Shown: piece by piece, positions 37,883 through 46,640 of the stretch
How the letters are laid out: every line of letters starts with the position of its first letter
Numbering within the stretch: the first letter of the stretch is position 1
Virus record (IMG/VR): IMGVR_UViG_3300046777_002561
Span: 1-50,812 of that record
Reading direction: 5' to 3' (one strand)
DNA length: 50,812 bases
DNA from: a virus
The notes under the pieces: generated by a model
The model's database searches: none
Seen by the model: the letters and a program-made list of their open reading frames with translations, nothing else
What the model was told of the DNA's origin: nothing
Made by a program: the position numbers and the translations under genes

Positions 37883-38440
37883 TTACTTTTTCTTTGCTGG
37901 AGCCTTCTTAGCTGGAGCTTTAGAGGCAGGTTTGGCTGGAGCTTTAGCTGGAGCCTTTTTAACTGGAGCAGCTTTAGCGACTTTCTTTACTTCTTCTTTG
38001 GGTTTGTTTAATTCTTTATACTCCTCTGACGAAATAATATGACCACGAATATTTTCTAACGTATCTGGAGTTTCTACCCAGTACTTTAAGCCAGCCTCAT
38101 CAGGATCACGCTTTAGTAACTCTTTATATAAAGCAGTGATTGCTTCTACTCTCATCTTTGTATTAAATTCATCAGACTTCATGAACTCTTCTCTAATTGT
38201 ATCAATATCATGTGGTGTGGATACCCAATAATCTAATCCACCTTGATCGGCCTCACGTCCAAGTACTTCTTTGTATAGATCTGAAATTTGTTGTTTTCTA
38301 CTCGCCATAATATCATCCTCTATTTGTTTTGATGTCTCTGGTTCTTTCACTACAACAGGGTTAACAGGAGTAGCTGGTACTACGGACTCAAGTTTTTCAC
38401 CCTGATCTAATCCGAATAACTTTTTTAAAAACTTAAGCAT
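37883..38440 (-). CDS. DUF4214 tandem protein with Lys/Ala/Pro tail
   Basis: 185 residues. Two DUF4214-like units at about residues 50-93 and 97-142 (LYKEVLGREADQGGLDYW and LYKELLKRDPDEAGLKYW), then a histone H1-like tail KAPAKAPAKPASKAPAKK. DUF4214 occurs in secreted or surface proteins; the basic tail suggests nucleic-acid or surface binding. Function unknown. Confidence 0.85.
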   Translation of the reverse strand: MLKFLKKLFGLDQGEKLESVVPATPVNPVVVKEPETSKQIEDDIMASRKQQISDLYKEVLGREADQGGLDYWVSTPHDIDTIREEFMKSDEFNTKMRVEAITALYKELLKRDPDEAGLKYWVETPDTLENIRGHIISSEEYKELNKPKEEVKKVAKAAPVKKAPAKAPAKPASKAPAKKAPAKKK

Positions 38441-38993
38441 TAGGCTTTCTCCTAAACATATTTAATTTCTTTGACTTTCCAGTCGGTTTTCCTCCTACAG
38501 GATCTGTAGCAGTTGTGTAAGTTGTTTTTTCACCACCTGTGCTCGAACCAATGGCAGCTCCAGATGTATTAGCAATGGCAACATCTTCTGAGTACTGTTT
38601 AAATGTCTTTGTAAACTGTTCTGAAAAGAACTTATTAACAATACTTTTTTCTTCAGCCAAAGGTCTTGAAGCTTTTGTTATAAACTTCATTTCAAGATCT
38701 ATCGATTCCTTACCAGCATCCAAGTCTTCTCTAATTAAAGCGAGTGCTGCAGCGATCGATGTTAACTTCTTGTTTTCAGTTGGAATTCTCTCAATAATTC
38801 TTTTCATTCTAAAAACTAGTCTATGTAAGAGAGTATAATTGTCTAACTCTTCTTGTGTTTCTAGTTTACTTTTTAACAGCTTACCTTTTTCATCTATAAT
38901 ACCAAGACGATATGCATCGGTCTCCTTAAATGGAGTAACTAACATCTTTAGGATTCTGTAAGTTATTAATCCGTCTACAAATCTATTAGACAT
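38433..38993 (-). CDS. Conserved T4-like virion protein, 186 residues
   Basis: MSNRFVDGLITYRILKMLVTPFKETDAYRLGIID, LLHRLVFRMKRIIE, LTSIAAALALIRED are conserved in T4-like phages of aquatic bacteria; the C-terminus is Thr/Gly/Lys-rich. Likely structural; precise role unknown. Abuts its upstream neighbour. Confidence 0.78.
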   Translation of the reverse strand: MSNRFVDGLITYRILKMLVTPFKETDAYRLGIIDEKGKLLKSKLETQEELDNYTLLHRLVFRMKRIIERIPTENKKLTSIAAALALIREDLDAGKESIDLEMKFITKASRPLAEEKSIVNKFFSEQFTKTFKQYSEDVAIANTSGAAIGSSTGGEKTTYTTATDPVGGKPTGKSKKLNMFRRKPNA

Positions 38994-39376
38994 TATAGCT
39001 TCTTTAAAGTTTCTAAAATAGATTCATCTATACTAATATCAGAATCTTTAATATGAACGTCTCTAGAGACAATAACTAGTCTCGGCATGAAGTTTAAAAA
39101 CACTAGGAAGGTTTTTAACTGCGACCAATATTGCTTCTCTATTTTATAAAACAGCATTTTTGTTGCTGCTTCTACACCAAATAAGTTATAGATGACGATG
39201 ATATGATTGAGTATCAATCGTTCTCTTAATTCACCTTTATCATTAAACTTTTTAAATAACCTTTTAAGGTATTTAAATTTGTTTAAGTCATCATAAAACT
39301 CATTTAAACCTGTACAATTTTTGTTATCGTAATGCTTAATTGCATACATCACAAAGTTATCATCATTTAATTCCAT
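38993..39376 (-). CDS. Conserved T4-like phage protein, 127 residues
   Basis: MELNDDNFVMYAIKHYDN, LKRLFKKFNDKGELRERLILNHIIVIYNLFGVEAATKMLFYKI; helical, basic. A familiar neighbour of virion genes in T4-like phages, function unknown. Confidence 0.8.
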   Translation of the reverse strand: MELNDDNFVMYAIKHYDNKNCTGLNEFYDDLNKFKYLKRLFKKFNDKGELRERLILNHIIVIYNLFGVEAATKMLFYKIEKQYWSQLKTFLVFLNFMPRLVIVSRDVHIKDSDISIDESILETLKKL

Positions 39377-39387
39377 ACTGTAACTTA

Positions 39388-40233
39388 TTATGTTAGTCTG
39401 ACAAACACCTGCCCATTTGCTTGATAATAAACACTACCTACTGCAATTCCTGCTGTTGCAGCAGCTGTATCATCTGCATAAGGTCCTGGAACCACTGTTG
39501 CAGCTGTCACTCTTCCATTTGCAGCAATATTAACACCAGATCCTGCAGTTAACGCAGAAACTACTCTTGTATTAGTAAAGTAAAGGTTAGAGCCTTCTGT
39601 AACATTGGAAGTATTTAGAACGGCAGAAGATATCACTGCACATGCAAGTTGCGCATTAGAGACAGTGAATGTTTGACCAAATACACTCGATACTGTTCCT
39701 GTTTCAGTTGCAGTAACTAGACCATTTGCTGCAATAGTAATTCCAGAACCACCAGTAAGAACATTAGATGTAGCAAGACTAACGTATTGAGTAACCCCAG
39801 TGAGGTTCCTTCCCATTACGTTCCATTTATTATTTGCATAGATAAAAATTGCTGTGTCGCCAACATTGCCAAATAATATGTTTGCATCATTAGCAATATT
39901 AGAACTAATCCAGTAGTCACCACCATAAACGGTCATTGTGACAACTTTAATTTGATTTTCTGATCCTGAAGGAATAAAAATTCTACCTGGACCATCTGTA
40001 GAATTTAAGAATGTTACAGTAGCTGTAACAGGAATTGAAGCACCAGCTGAAGATACTGTAGAAGTAGCAGATCCAAGCTGAACCTTGGATTTCATATTAA
40101 CGTTAGCTGCAGAAGCGTTAAGATTATCTAAAGAAATCTTTCTGCTATTTGTTCCTTGAACTAGATAGAGTAAATCTGACCCTGCAGCAGGCAGCGTAGC
40201 AGCTGTTAGTTCAGTAAGTTTTGCATCTGCCAT
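39388..40233 (-). CDS. Tail-fibre-like protein 1
   Basis: 281 residues. N-terminal MADAKLTELTAATL...LLYLVQGTNSRKISLDNL is shared with the next two genes, then Ser/Thr/Asn-rich beta structure with two GSGITIAANG/GSGVNIAANGRVTA repeats and an AGIAVGSVYYQANGQVFVRL end. Probably a receptor-contacting fibre or its attachment piece. Confidence 0.75.
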   Translation of the reverse strand: MADAKLTELTAATLPAAGSDLLYLVQGTNSRKISLDNLNASAANVNMKSKVQLGSATSTVSSAGASIPVTATVTFLNSTDGPGRIFIPSGSENQIKVVTMTVYGGDYWISSNIANDANILFGNVGDTAIFIYANNKWNVMGRNLTGVTQYVSLATSNVLTGGSGITIAANGLVTATETGTVSSVFGQTFTVSNAQLACAVISSAVLNTSNVTEGSNLYFTNTRVVSALTAGSGVNIAANGRVTAATVVPGPYADDTAAATAGIAVGSVYYQANGQVFVRLT

Positions 40234-40239
40234 AATTAA

Positions 40240-40737
40240 TTATTCTTGAATAGTTGTGTAGAACAAAGTAACAGATACTGAATTAGCACTTGCTGAAAGG
40301 TTTGTCACGTTTAAATATATTGTTGCATTAGGATTTGGATCACTATTGAATCCAGTAACTGCTGGTGCAATATATGAATTTACATTGGATACTGGATTAT
40401 AATAATCTAGGACAACGCCAGCATTTGCATTTGGAACTGTTGAAGCAACACGTGCAATATCATTAGATCTCATTGCACTATCCGTATAAATTCTAATACG
40501 GCTAGCTACATTAGAACCAACTCTGTAAAGAGAATAGATGTTAGCACCAGTAACTTGAATATTAGCATTAGCTCCTACTTCAATATTAGCGGTACTAACT
40601 ACTTTTACTAATCTCGCAGTTCCAGTAAGGTTACCTGCTGAAATTTTTCTACTATTTCCAGACGAAACAATATAAAGATAGTCACCTGCAGCTGCTGCAT
40701 TGACTTCAATTAAATCTGAAACTCGTGAATCTGCCAT
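40240..40737 (-). CDS. Tail-fibre-like protein 2
   Basis: 165 residues; MADSRVSDLIEVNAAAAGDYLYIVSSGNSRKISAGNL N-terminal domain (first about 40 residues), followed by a beta domain ending SVTLFYTTIQE. Same layout as its neighbours but with a short distal part, so perhaps a decoration or adaptor. Confidence 0.7.
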   Translation of the reverse strand: MADSRVSDLIEVNAAAAGDYLYIVSSGNSRKISAGNLTGTARLVKVVSTANIEVGANANIQVTGANIYSLYRVGSNVASRIRIYTDSAMRSNDIARVASTVPNANAGVVLDYYNPVSNVNSYIAPAVTGFNSDPNPNATIYLNVTNLSASANSVSVTLFYTTIQE

Positions 40738-40748
40738 GTTAGTTTCTC

Positions 40749-42455
40749 TTATCTATTTTTAAGTTGATCTACTTCATCACTAAGCGTTTTTACTGCATTA
40801 ACAAGAGCAGCAACTATTTGATTAACATCAATACCAAGATATCCGCGACTATCAGATATGATAGGATTCATATCGACGTAATTATTAGCAGCATTATAAA
40901 CATCCTGAGCAATGAAACCTATAACTTTAGGACCATAACCAGCAGATTCATTGACTGTTGAATTTCTCATTTCAAAAGATTTGACATCCAATGATTTAAT
41001 GAAATTCAATCCAACTGTACTTGGAGTAACTGCTCTTTTTAAATTAACATCAGAAGGTACTGCACCAATCGTTCCATCACCACGATATACTTGAGATGAT
41101 GTTCCGCTTGGATCTTCTAAAATCGATGCGCCAAAATGTACACCATCAGCACCTAAACCAACTGAGCTTGTTCCATCACCTGGCCAGTAGTATCTAAATC
41201 CGCCAGCTGAGATATCATTTAAGAAATAAGCGCCCTTTGCACCAGTATGACCAGCTGGATCTCTAAATGCATAGATATTTGATGAGATTGCAAATACGTT
41301 GGTTGCACGACCACCTGGATACAAGAAATCTCCACCACCATCATTTACGATGTAAGTAAGATTACCTTGTTTAGCTGTGATTAGAGTATTCTGGCTTAGT
41401 ATGTATCCTGATTCAGAAACAGTAGCTTTCGTAACACTATCAGAGATAAAATCCCAACCAGTAGGTTGCGAAAATGCTAATGAATGGCCACTAAATCGAT
41501 TATAAAAGTTTAGTGCATTGTCAGTAAATGTAGTGTTGTTTACATTTGCCCAACGTAAAGAAAGGTTACCAACTTGCTGGCCAGTGCCTTGAGCAGTAGC
41601 GACCACGTAGAGTGAATTAGCTTGCTTTCCTGTTAATAACGTATCTTGGCTTAACAAGTATCCAGATTGAGAAATAGTACCTCTTGTAACACTATCAGAG
41701 ATAAAATCCCAACCAGTTGGCTGAGCAAATGCAATAGAATGACCGCTCCATCTATTGTAGAAATTAAGAGCATTATCTGTAAACGTACTATTATTTAAGT
41801 TTGCCCAACGAAGTGATAGGTTACCAACCTGTTGACCTGTTCCTAGAGCTGTAGCTACAACATATGTCGCATTAGCAGTCTTAAATGTAGGAATAGTATT
41901 TTGACCAATTGCTGAATCAGCCACGGGCCAACCATCAGCAGTAATGTATGCTCGTTCGTTATTATTTCTATTGAATGCCCAATATCCATCTCTTGCTAAG
42001 GCATTTTCATACCAATAAAAAGAAGTACCTGTAAATGCATTATAGAAATTTACTGCATTATCTGTAAATGTCATATTTCTGACATTTGCATAAGATAATG
42101 TTACATTGCCAATAAATTGACTATTTAATGCTTTAGAGAGTTGAACGTTAGATACAAATCCAGTACCTGATGATGCACCGACACCAGCAAGTCCAGTTAT
42201 ACCACCACCAGACTGAGGTTCCCACGTCTCTGTAACATTATTCCAGGTCAGAACCTGACCGTTAGCTGGTACTAACCCGGAAACATCAGCAATGTGGGCA
42301 AGATATGCGGCATTGACTCTTGCATCAATTCTAGAGTTTGCAACTACTGTTGATACGTTAGCTTTCTTACTTGATCCAGATTGAACCAAGTAAAGGTAGT
42401 CTGCATTATTAGCTACCGTAGCTTCAGTAAGTTCTGATACCTTAATATCTGCCAT
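40749..42455 (-). CDS. Tail-fibre protein with S74 intramolecular chaperone
   Basis: 568 residues. N-terminal MADIKVSELTEATV...DYLYLVQ is shared with the two downstream genes. Central repeats each contain GQQVGNLSLRWAN, FTDNALNFYNR, FSQPTGWDFISDSVT. The C-terminal about 110 residues form a peptidase S74 chaperone with the Ser-Asp dyad in SDVNLKRAV, GFIAQDV and a closing coiled coil (LVNAVKTLSDEVDQLKN); it trimerises the fibre and cleaves itself off. Confidence 0.88.
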   Translation of the reverse strand: MADIKVSELTEATVANNADYLYLVQSGSSKKANVSTVVANSRIDARVNAAYLAHIADVSGLVPANGQVLTWNNVTETWEPQSGGGITGLAGVGASSGTGFVSNVQLSKALNSQFIGNVTLSYANVRNMTFTDNAVNFYNAFTGTSFYWYENALARDGYWAFNRNNNERAYITADGWPVADSAIGQNTIPTFKTANATYVVATALGTGQQVGNLSLRWANLNNSTFTDNALNFYNRWSGHSIAFAQPTGWDFISDSVTRGTISQSGYLLSQDTLLTGKQANSLYVVATAQGTGQQVGNLSLRWANVNNTTFTDNALNFYNRFSGHSLAFSQPTGWDFISDSVTKATVSESGYILSQNTLITAKQGNLTYIVNDGGGDFLYPGGRATNVFAISSNIYAFRDPAGHTGAKGAYFLNDISAGGFRYYWPGDGTSSVGLGADGVHFGASILEDPSGTSSQVYRGDGTIGAVPSDVNLKRAVTPSTVGLNFIKSLDVKSFEMRNSTVNESAGYGPKVIGFIAQDVYNAANNYVDMNPIISDSRGYLGIDVNQIVAALVNAVKTLSDEVDQLKNR

Positions 42456-42474
42456 GTTTTATTACTCAATAAGA

Positions 42475-43011
42475 TTAGGAATTAGGTAATACGCTACTAT
42501 CGTTAGCATCGACCTGAAGGTCACCAGTAGTATTAGCGTTAAAGTTTTTAGACATTGCAACGAGCGCTTCAGTCTTATAACGTGTACTACCTTGAGAAGT
42601 TGTGTAGGACATATGTGAAGACCAGCCTGGAATACTAAATCCACGACCCTTATTTGCTGCTACTGCAACTTCAACTCGATCTACACCGTATACATTTGCC
42701 TTGCCAACAGTATTAGCACCAGCTGCTGCAGTTATTCCCCAACCATAAGTACGAATACCTTTTGGTGATTGTTGAGCAGCGGTAGTTGTCAAGTTTGCTG
42801 TAGAACCAGCATAAGGTGCGTCAATTGTTAGAACGTTAGCTGAAAAGATTGCGTTTACAGCATATTCAACGTTATCTAATGCAATAGCATCACCAACATT
42901 AATATTACCTGTGAAAACTGTTGTAGCATTTCCACGTAGATAAACGTTTCCGTTTACTACCCAAACACTACCTAAGATAGGTGATCTATCTAATTTACCC
43001 CATTGTGACAT
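42475..43011 (-). CDS. Virion structural protein, 178 residues
   Basis: MSQWGKLDRSPILGSVWVVNGNV; LDNVEYAV, IDAPYAGSTA, KANVYGVDRVE, FSIPGWSSH. The pattern is shared with virion structural proteins in pelagiphage-like and cyanophage-like myoviruses. A TATAAATA late promoter and AAAGGAG SD precede it. Confidence 0.75.
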   Translation of the reverse strand: MSQWGKLDRSPILGSVWVVNGNVYLRGNATTVFTGNINVGDAIALDNVEYAVNAIFSANVLTIDAPYAGSTANLTTTAAQQSPKGIRTYGWGITAAAGANTVGKANVYGVDRVEVAVAANKGRGFSIPGWSSHMSYTTSQGSTRYKTEALVAMSKNFNANTTGDLQVDANDSSVLPNS

Positions 43012-43030
43012 CTTTTGTCTCCTTTGAATT

Positions 43031-43038
43031 TATTTATA
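43031..43038 (-). promoter_or_regulatory. T4-type late promoter TATAAATA
   Basis: Perfect consensus on the minus strand in an intergenic gap, 20 bases upstream of the gene at 43011. Confidence 0.7.
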
Positions 43039-43045
43039 GGTGGAA

Positions 43046-44233
43046 TTAATCGTTAGCTTTTGCGTCTTTCTTAGTACGCGAACCCATATTTTCCACTCTT
43101 CTTGTAGAACCGTGATGGATATACTTACGGCGTACGCCGGTTTCCTTATCAGTTACGACATACTCACCATAGGGCTTTCCATCCTTCATACTAAATTTTT
43201 CACCAGAGATTTGATGCCCGGCATCCATGTGTGCCTTCATTTTCTGTTTTAGATCATCACGTGTTAACTCTTCTAAAATAATATCTTCTTCTTGTGTTCT
43301 AAATGCTTCATATGCTACTGCTACAATTTGATGCTCTTCAAGTTCTGATCCAACAAGTGATGTTACTGCTGTTAGATAGTCTTTGAATGTAAACTGTTCT
43401 GGAGCATCAATATTTAAATCTTCTTTGATGATTGTTTCATCAAATTGTTCTTCTTCCTCTTTAAGTCTGCCTTCTTTTTTAGCTCTATCCAACATAGCCA
43501 ATCTATCTGCTACACCTTTGATTCCAGGTTTAATGTTAGCAGCATCTTGCTTATCACCATAATTCTGTTTGAGAGTACCTGGTTTAATATGCTTCATAGT
43601 AGTAGCAGCCTGATGGCTCATCGCTTCATTAGTTTGTTCTTCTTGCTCAATTAACTTCTTAGCATGAACTTCATAACCTTTCTTTTCCATATCAGCAATA
43701 TGCTTTTTAGCTGCAGCAACAGCACTATGAGTACCAATAAACTTATTCTTAACAATTTTACCAGTCTCTTTGTGCTTCATATGAACTTCAACACCCTTAG
43801 GTGTTTCTGCGAATTTCTTTTCAAATTCTGGTGTCATTGCTTCATCAACACCCTCTGACCTTAGAGGACTACTCATAAGACTTTTATGACCTAGTTTTTG
43901 ATACTCTTGATCAGCTTGTTTTGCTCTTTCATGATATTCTTTATGCTTATCATGATCACCTTTTTCTTTAGCTTCAACGCCCAATTGTCTCAGAGATCTA
44001 ATTTTATCAATTAACATGGAAGCTTTTTTATGCTCTGCATCTTTTGGATTTGGGGGTCGAGTAGCTGGCTCTGGTGACCATGGTTTTTTAGCTTCATCAA
44101 TAGATTCAGTTTCTTTGTTAATACTTTCAACTTTTTCAGAAAGTACTTCTTGTTTTTGTTCTGAAGAGCCTGACGTAACTTTTTGAATTGCTTCAAATAG
44201 ACTAGTAGTGATTCTGGTATATTGCTGTTCCAT
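43046..44233 (-). CDS. Prohead/internal virion protein with (L/I)xE|A sites
   Basis: 395 residues, Lys/Glu-rich, mostly helical with flexible linkers. Contains ESIDEAKKP (IDE|A) and related NEA/DEA junctions, a predicted mark of T4-type prohead-protease processing, and a C-terminal beta domain (GEYVVTDKETGVRRKYIHHG). Probably a scaffold or packaged internal protein. Late promoter 33 bases upstream; AGGA SD. Confidence 0.65.
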   Translation of the reverse strand: MEQQYTRITTSLFEAIQKVTSGSSEQKQEVLSEKVESINKETESIDEAKKPWSPEPATRPPNPKDAEHKKASMLIDKIRSLRQLGVEAKEKGDHDKHKEYHERAKQADQEYQKLGHKSLMSSPLRSEGVDEAMTPEFEKKFAETPKGVEVHMKHKETGKIVKNKFIGTHSAVAAAKKHIADMEKKGYEVHAKKLIEQEEQTNEAMSHQAATTMKHIKPGTLKQNYGDKQDAANIKPGIKGVADRLAMLDRAKKEGRLKEEEEQFDETIIKEDLNIDAPEQFTFKDYLTAVTSLVGSELEEHQIVAVAYEAFRTQEEDIILEELTRDDLKQKMKAHMDAGHQISGEKFSMKDGKPYGEYVVTDKETGVRRKYIHHGSTRRVENMGSRTKKDAKAND

Positions 44234-44265
44234 GGATAGAGGTCCTGAAATAAAAGTTATTTTAA

Positions 44266-44273
44266 TATTTATA
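44266..44273 (-). promoter_or_regulatory. T4-type late promoter TATAAATA
   Basis: Perfect consensus on the minus strand overlapping the stop of the upstream gene, 33 bases ahead of the ATG at 44233. Confidence 0.65.
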
Positions 44274-46029
44274 GTTTACTAACTGGCGTAGATGACCAGA
44301 ATTTACATGACCAGTAGCGAGCTTTCCACTTTGGTCCTGGATTATCGCAATTATGGCGGGCTCTGAAGCTAGACTTACGTTCTGGATCATCTCTCTTAAT
44401 TTCTAAGTTAGGATCACCAAAATTTACTTTAACTGTATTACCTTTATCATTCTTAACATATACTGCACGCTTCTTTGGACCACCTGGTGTTAGGAATGGT
44501 TTATTTAACTTAACATTCTTATTATCTTCTTCCTGAAGCTTTTGTGATAGTTTAGAGAATGATAACTTACCTTCTACAATATCATCACCCCAATCCTCAT
44601 ATTGCTCGTTTCCAGTCACTGTAAACTGTTCCTCAGTAAATCCATAATCTTCATCTGCACAACAATTAGAGTTGAAGGCTGCTTCTCTTAGATCTTTAAA
44701 TGATTTACCATAATTTAATTCTTCAGCTAGATTACCTTTGTGATATGCTTTGGCTGCTGCTTGAGGGGTATCATGAAGTGTAGTTTTTTGTGTGAACGCT
44801 GTAGAAGAACCACCTGCTGCATAATACTTTTTAGTATCGTTATGTTTTAGAATGTTGGCACCCTTGCCTTTGGTGGCAGAATGTGTATAACCTACATAAG
44901 TTCCTGATTTGCCCTTTATTACTTGACCTCCAGACTGATCTATGTACTTGTACATATCATCATTGGCTTCTGTTACATCTTCGATCTCTTCCTTGGTAAC
45001 CTTGGCTACGCCAACATGATGATTTTTAGTACCTATCGCTTCAATTTCCTTGACACGATTTTTATCTTGCTCTTTGCGTTTCATAAGAGCATTGTAGGCG
45101 ACCGAACCTTTGCGTGGTGGTTTGGCTCCATAGGAAAATGGACCTGCTTCGTCTATTTCCGATTTAAATACACTTTCTCTTACCTTGGGGGAAATATTTT
45201 TTTTCTTTTCAATATCAGCTATGTCTACCGTAGCTTCCGCCACACCTTGCCTTTTAGTGCGTGTTTGTTTTTCAGTATAGGCTACAGCATCTTCCAATGC
45301 GGCCAATCCCTTTTGTTTAGAGTTCTTGCTCATACCAGTGTCGTGTAGTTCATCACCGTTATAGATACGAACCTGCCAACCCATTCCTGTATCAACCAAG
45401 TCGTGTCTAAAGTTGCCTACCTTGACTGACTTGACTACATTCTTTCCCGAGCCTTCCGCCACACCTTGCTCTCTAACATACTTACGATCACCAATGGTTT
45501 CTAGAGAACCGGAAACAACTGAATTACCATAAGCATTTCTATGAGCAGCTTCTCTTGATTTATAAGATGCCAAAACATTACCATCTAACTTTGATACTAC
45601 ATGATGTTGATACTCTGACTGCTTAACAGGCTTGGCCATTTCTTTATCACTGACTGGATACTGTCTTAAAAAACGAGTAGTAGCATTAGGTTTCTTGGAT
45701 GCTTCGTCTAACTCTGTTTCTTCTTTAACTACATAACTAACTGTTTTCATACCAGATGTTGGATGAATAAATGTCTTTTTCATCACCTTGCCGCCATGCT
45801 GCTTGGCATGAGCAAAAGCATCTTCTTTCTTATCAAACTCATTCTTTGGTGGTTTGATCATAGGAGACGCTTCTTCTGATTTTGTTGAATTCATTTCTCG
45901 TTCTTCTCTTTCTTTCTTTTGCTTATCAAGCAAGTCTTGTAATCTCTTAGCGCCAGCATCCATATCATATCCAGCACGTTTCATGCTATTTTTAAATTTT
46001 TCAAAAGGTGTTTTTTGTAACTTCTTCAT
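44269..46029 (-). CDS. Modular prohead/internal virion protein with QGVAE repeats
   Basis: 586 residues from ATG 46029, which lies 2 bases after the upstream stop; a longer ORF start lies inside that gene. Strings of small Lys/Glu modules separated by putative protease sites: ELDEAS, EIDEAG, LREAAF, and QGVAEG/QGVAEA. The 73-codon module between the two QGVAE sites (VKSVKVGNFRHDLVDTGMGWQV...) is a compact beta domain. The C-terminal module (ERKSSFRARHNCDNPGPKWKARYWSCKFW) is a Cys-containing basic domain seen elsewhere in phages. Confidence 0.7.
   Translation of the reverse strand: MKKLQKTPFEKFKNSMKRAGYDMDAGAKRLQDLLDKQKKEREEREMNSTKSEEASPMIKPPKNEFDKKEDAFAHAKQHGGKVMKKTFIHPTSGMKTVSYVVKEETELDEASKKPNATTRFLRQYPVSDKEMAKPVKQSEYQHHVVSKLDGNVLASYKSREAAHRNAYGNSVVSGSLETIGDRKYVREQGVAEGSGKNVVKSVKVGNFRHDLVDTGMGWQVRIYNGDELHDTGMSKNSKQKGLAALEDAVAYTEKQTRTKRQGVAEATVDIADIEKKKNISPKVRESVFKSEIDEAGPFSYGAKPPRKGSVAYNALMKRKEQDKNRVKEIEAIGTKNHHVGVAKVTKEEIEDVTEANDDMYKYIDQSGGQVIKGKSGTYVGYTHSATKGKGANILKHNDTKKYYAAGGSSTAFTQKTTLHDTPQAAAKAYHKGNLAEELNYGKSFKDLREAAFNSNCCADEDYGFTEEQFTVTGNEQYEDWGDDIVEGKLSFSKLSQKLQEEDNKNVKLNKPFLTPGGPKKRAVYVKNDKGNTVKVNFGDPNLEIKRDDPERKSSFRARHNCDNPGPKWKARYWSCKFWSSTPVSKL
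45234..45250. repeat. 17-bp direct repeat, copy 1 (encodes QGVAE)
   Basis: CTTCCGCCACACCTTGC, identical to 45453-45469, 219 bases (73 codons) apart and in frame, in GC-richer sequence than the flanks. The two copies bracket one protein module. Confidence 0.8.
45453..45469. repeat. 17-bp direct repeat, copy 2 (encodes QGVAE)
   Basis: Second exact copy of the 17-mer at 45234-45250, at the start of the same module in reading order. Confidence 0.8.
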
Positions 46030-46031
46030 CG

Positions 46032-46640
46032 TTAGTACCAGGGCCTTTCTAATCCAAAATACGTTGCTTTCCAATGAGCTTGAGCATACCAACCTTTAAG
46101 GTTTTGCCATTCATCTCTTAGAGACCAAACTCGCTTGGCAGCATCTACCCAATCAGTGTTTTTTACTAAAGCTTCTGCTTTTATTCTTTCTTCTTCTATA
46201 AATTCTAGATTAGGGCTATCCCATTCTAGATGCAATACTTCTAGTGCTATATCACCATCACAATAATCAATATTTAAATCTAAACCCCATTTCTTTTTGC
46301 AGGTTAATAACCAACCTACTCTAGGATATTTTTTAGAATGCCACTCAATTTGTTTTCTAGCATCATCCTCAAAATTACAACGATACATTGCACAACTATG
46401 ATCTATACTTAGATAAGGGTGATCAACATGAATCCAAGGTTGAAAAACACCTGGATGATCTGCTGTATACTTTGTAACTTCTAACCCTTGAGCTCTATAA
46501 TATATTTGCTCCAATTTAGTTAGCTCGTAACCATCTTTATCAAAAAAGTTTACAGCTCTTGGATCCTTAAAAAACACATCATCAATAATAATATTAATTT
46601 TAGGATCTTTTAAGAAATTGATCTTATCTATTCTAAACAT
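46032..46640 (-). CDS. Hypothetical protein, 202 residues
   Basis: MFRIDKINFLKDPKINIIIDDVFF; several His and Trp residues (HVDHPYLSIDHSCAMY) and a DWVDAAKRVWSLRDEW helix. The HPGVFQPWIHVDHPYLS segment might hint at a metal or hydroxylase-like site, but I cannot assign a family. Sits among virion genes. Confidence 0.65.
   Translation of the reverse strand: MFRIDKINFLKDPKINIIIDDVFFKDPRAVNFFDKDGYELTKLEQIYYRAQGLEVTKYTADHPGVFQPWIHVDHPYLSIDHSCAMYRCNFEDDARKQIEWHSKKYPRVGWLLTCKKKWGLDLNIDYCDGDIALEVLHLEWDSPNLEFIEEERIKAEALVKNTDWVDAAKRVWSLRDEWQNLKGWYAQAHWKATYFGLERPWY

Noticed and set aside
43445-43858. Rightward ORFs opposite the prohead protein gene
   Set aside because: They are Phe/Leu/Ser-rich antisense shadows of a Lys/Glu-rich gene with no SD.
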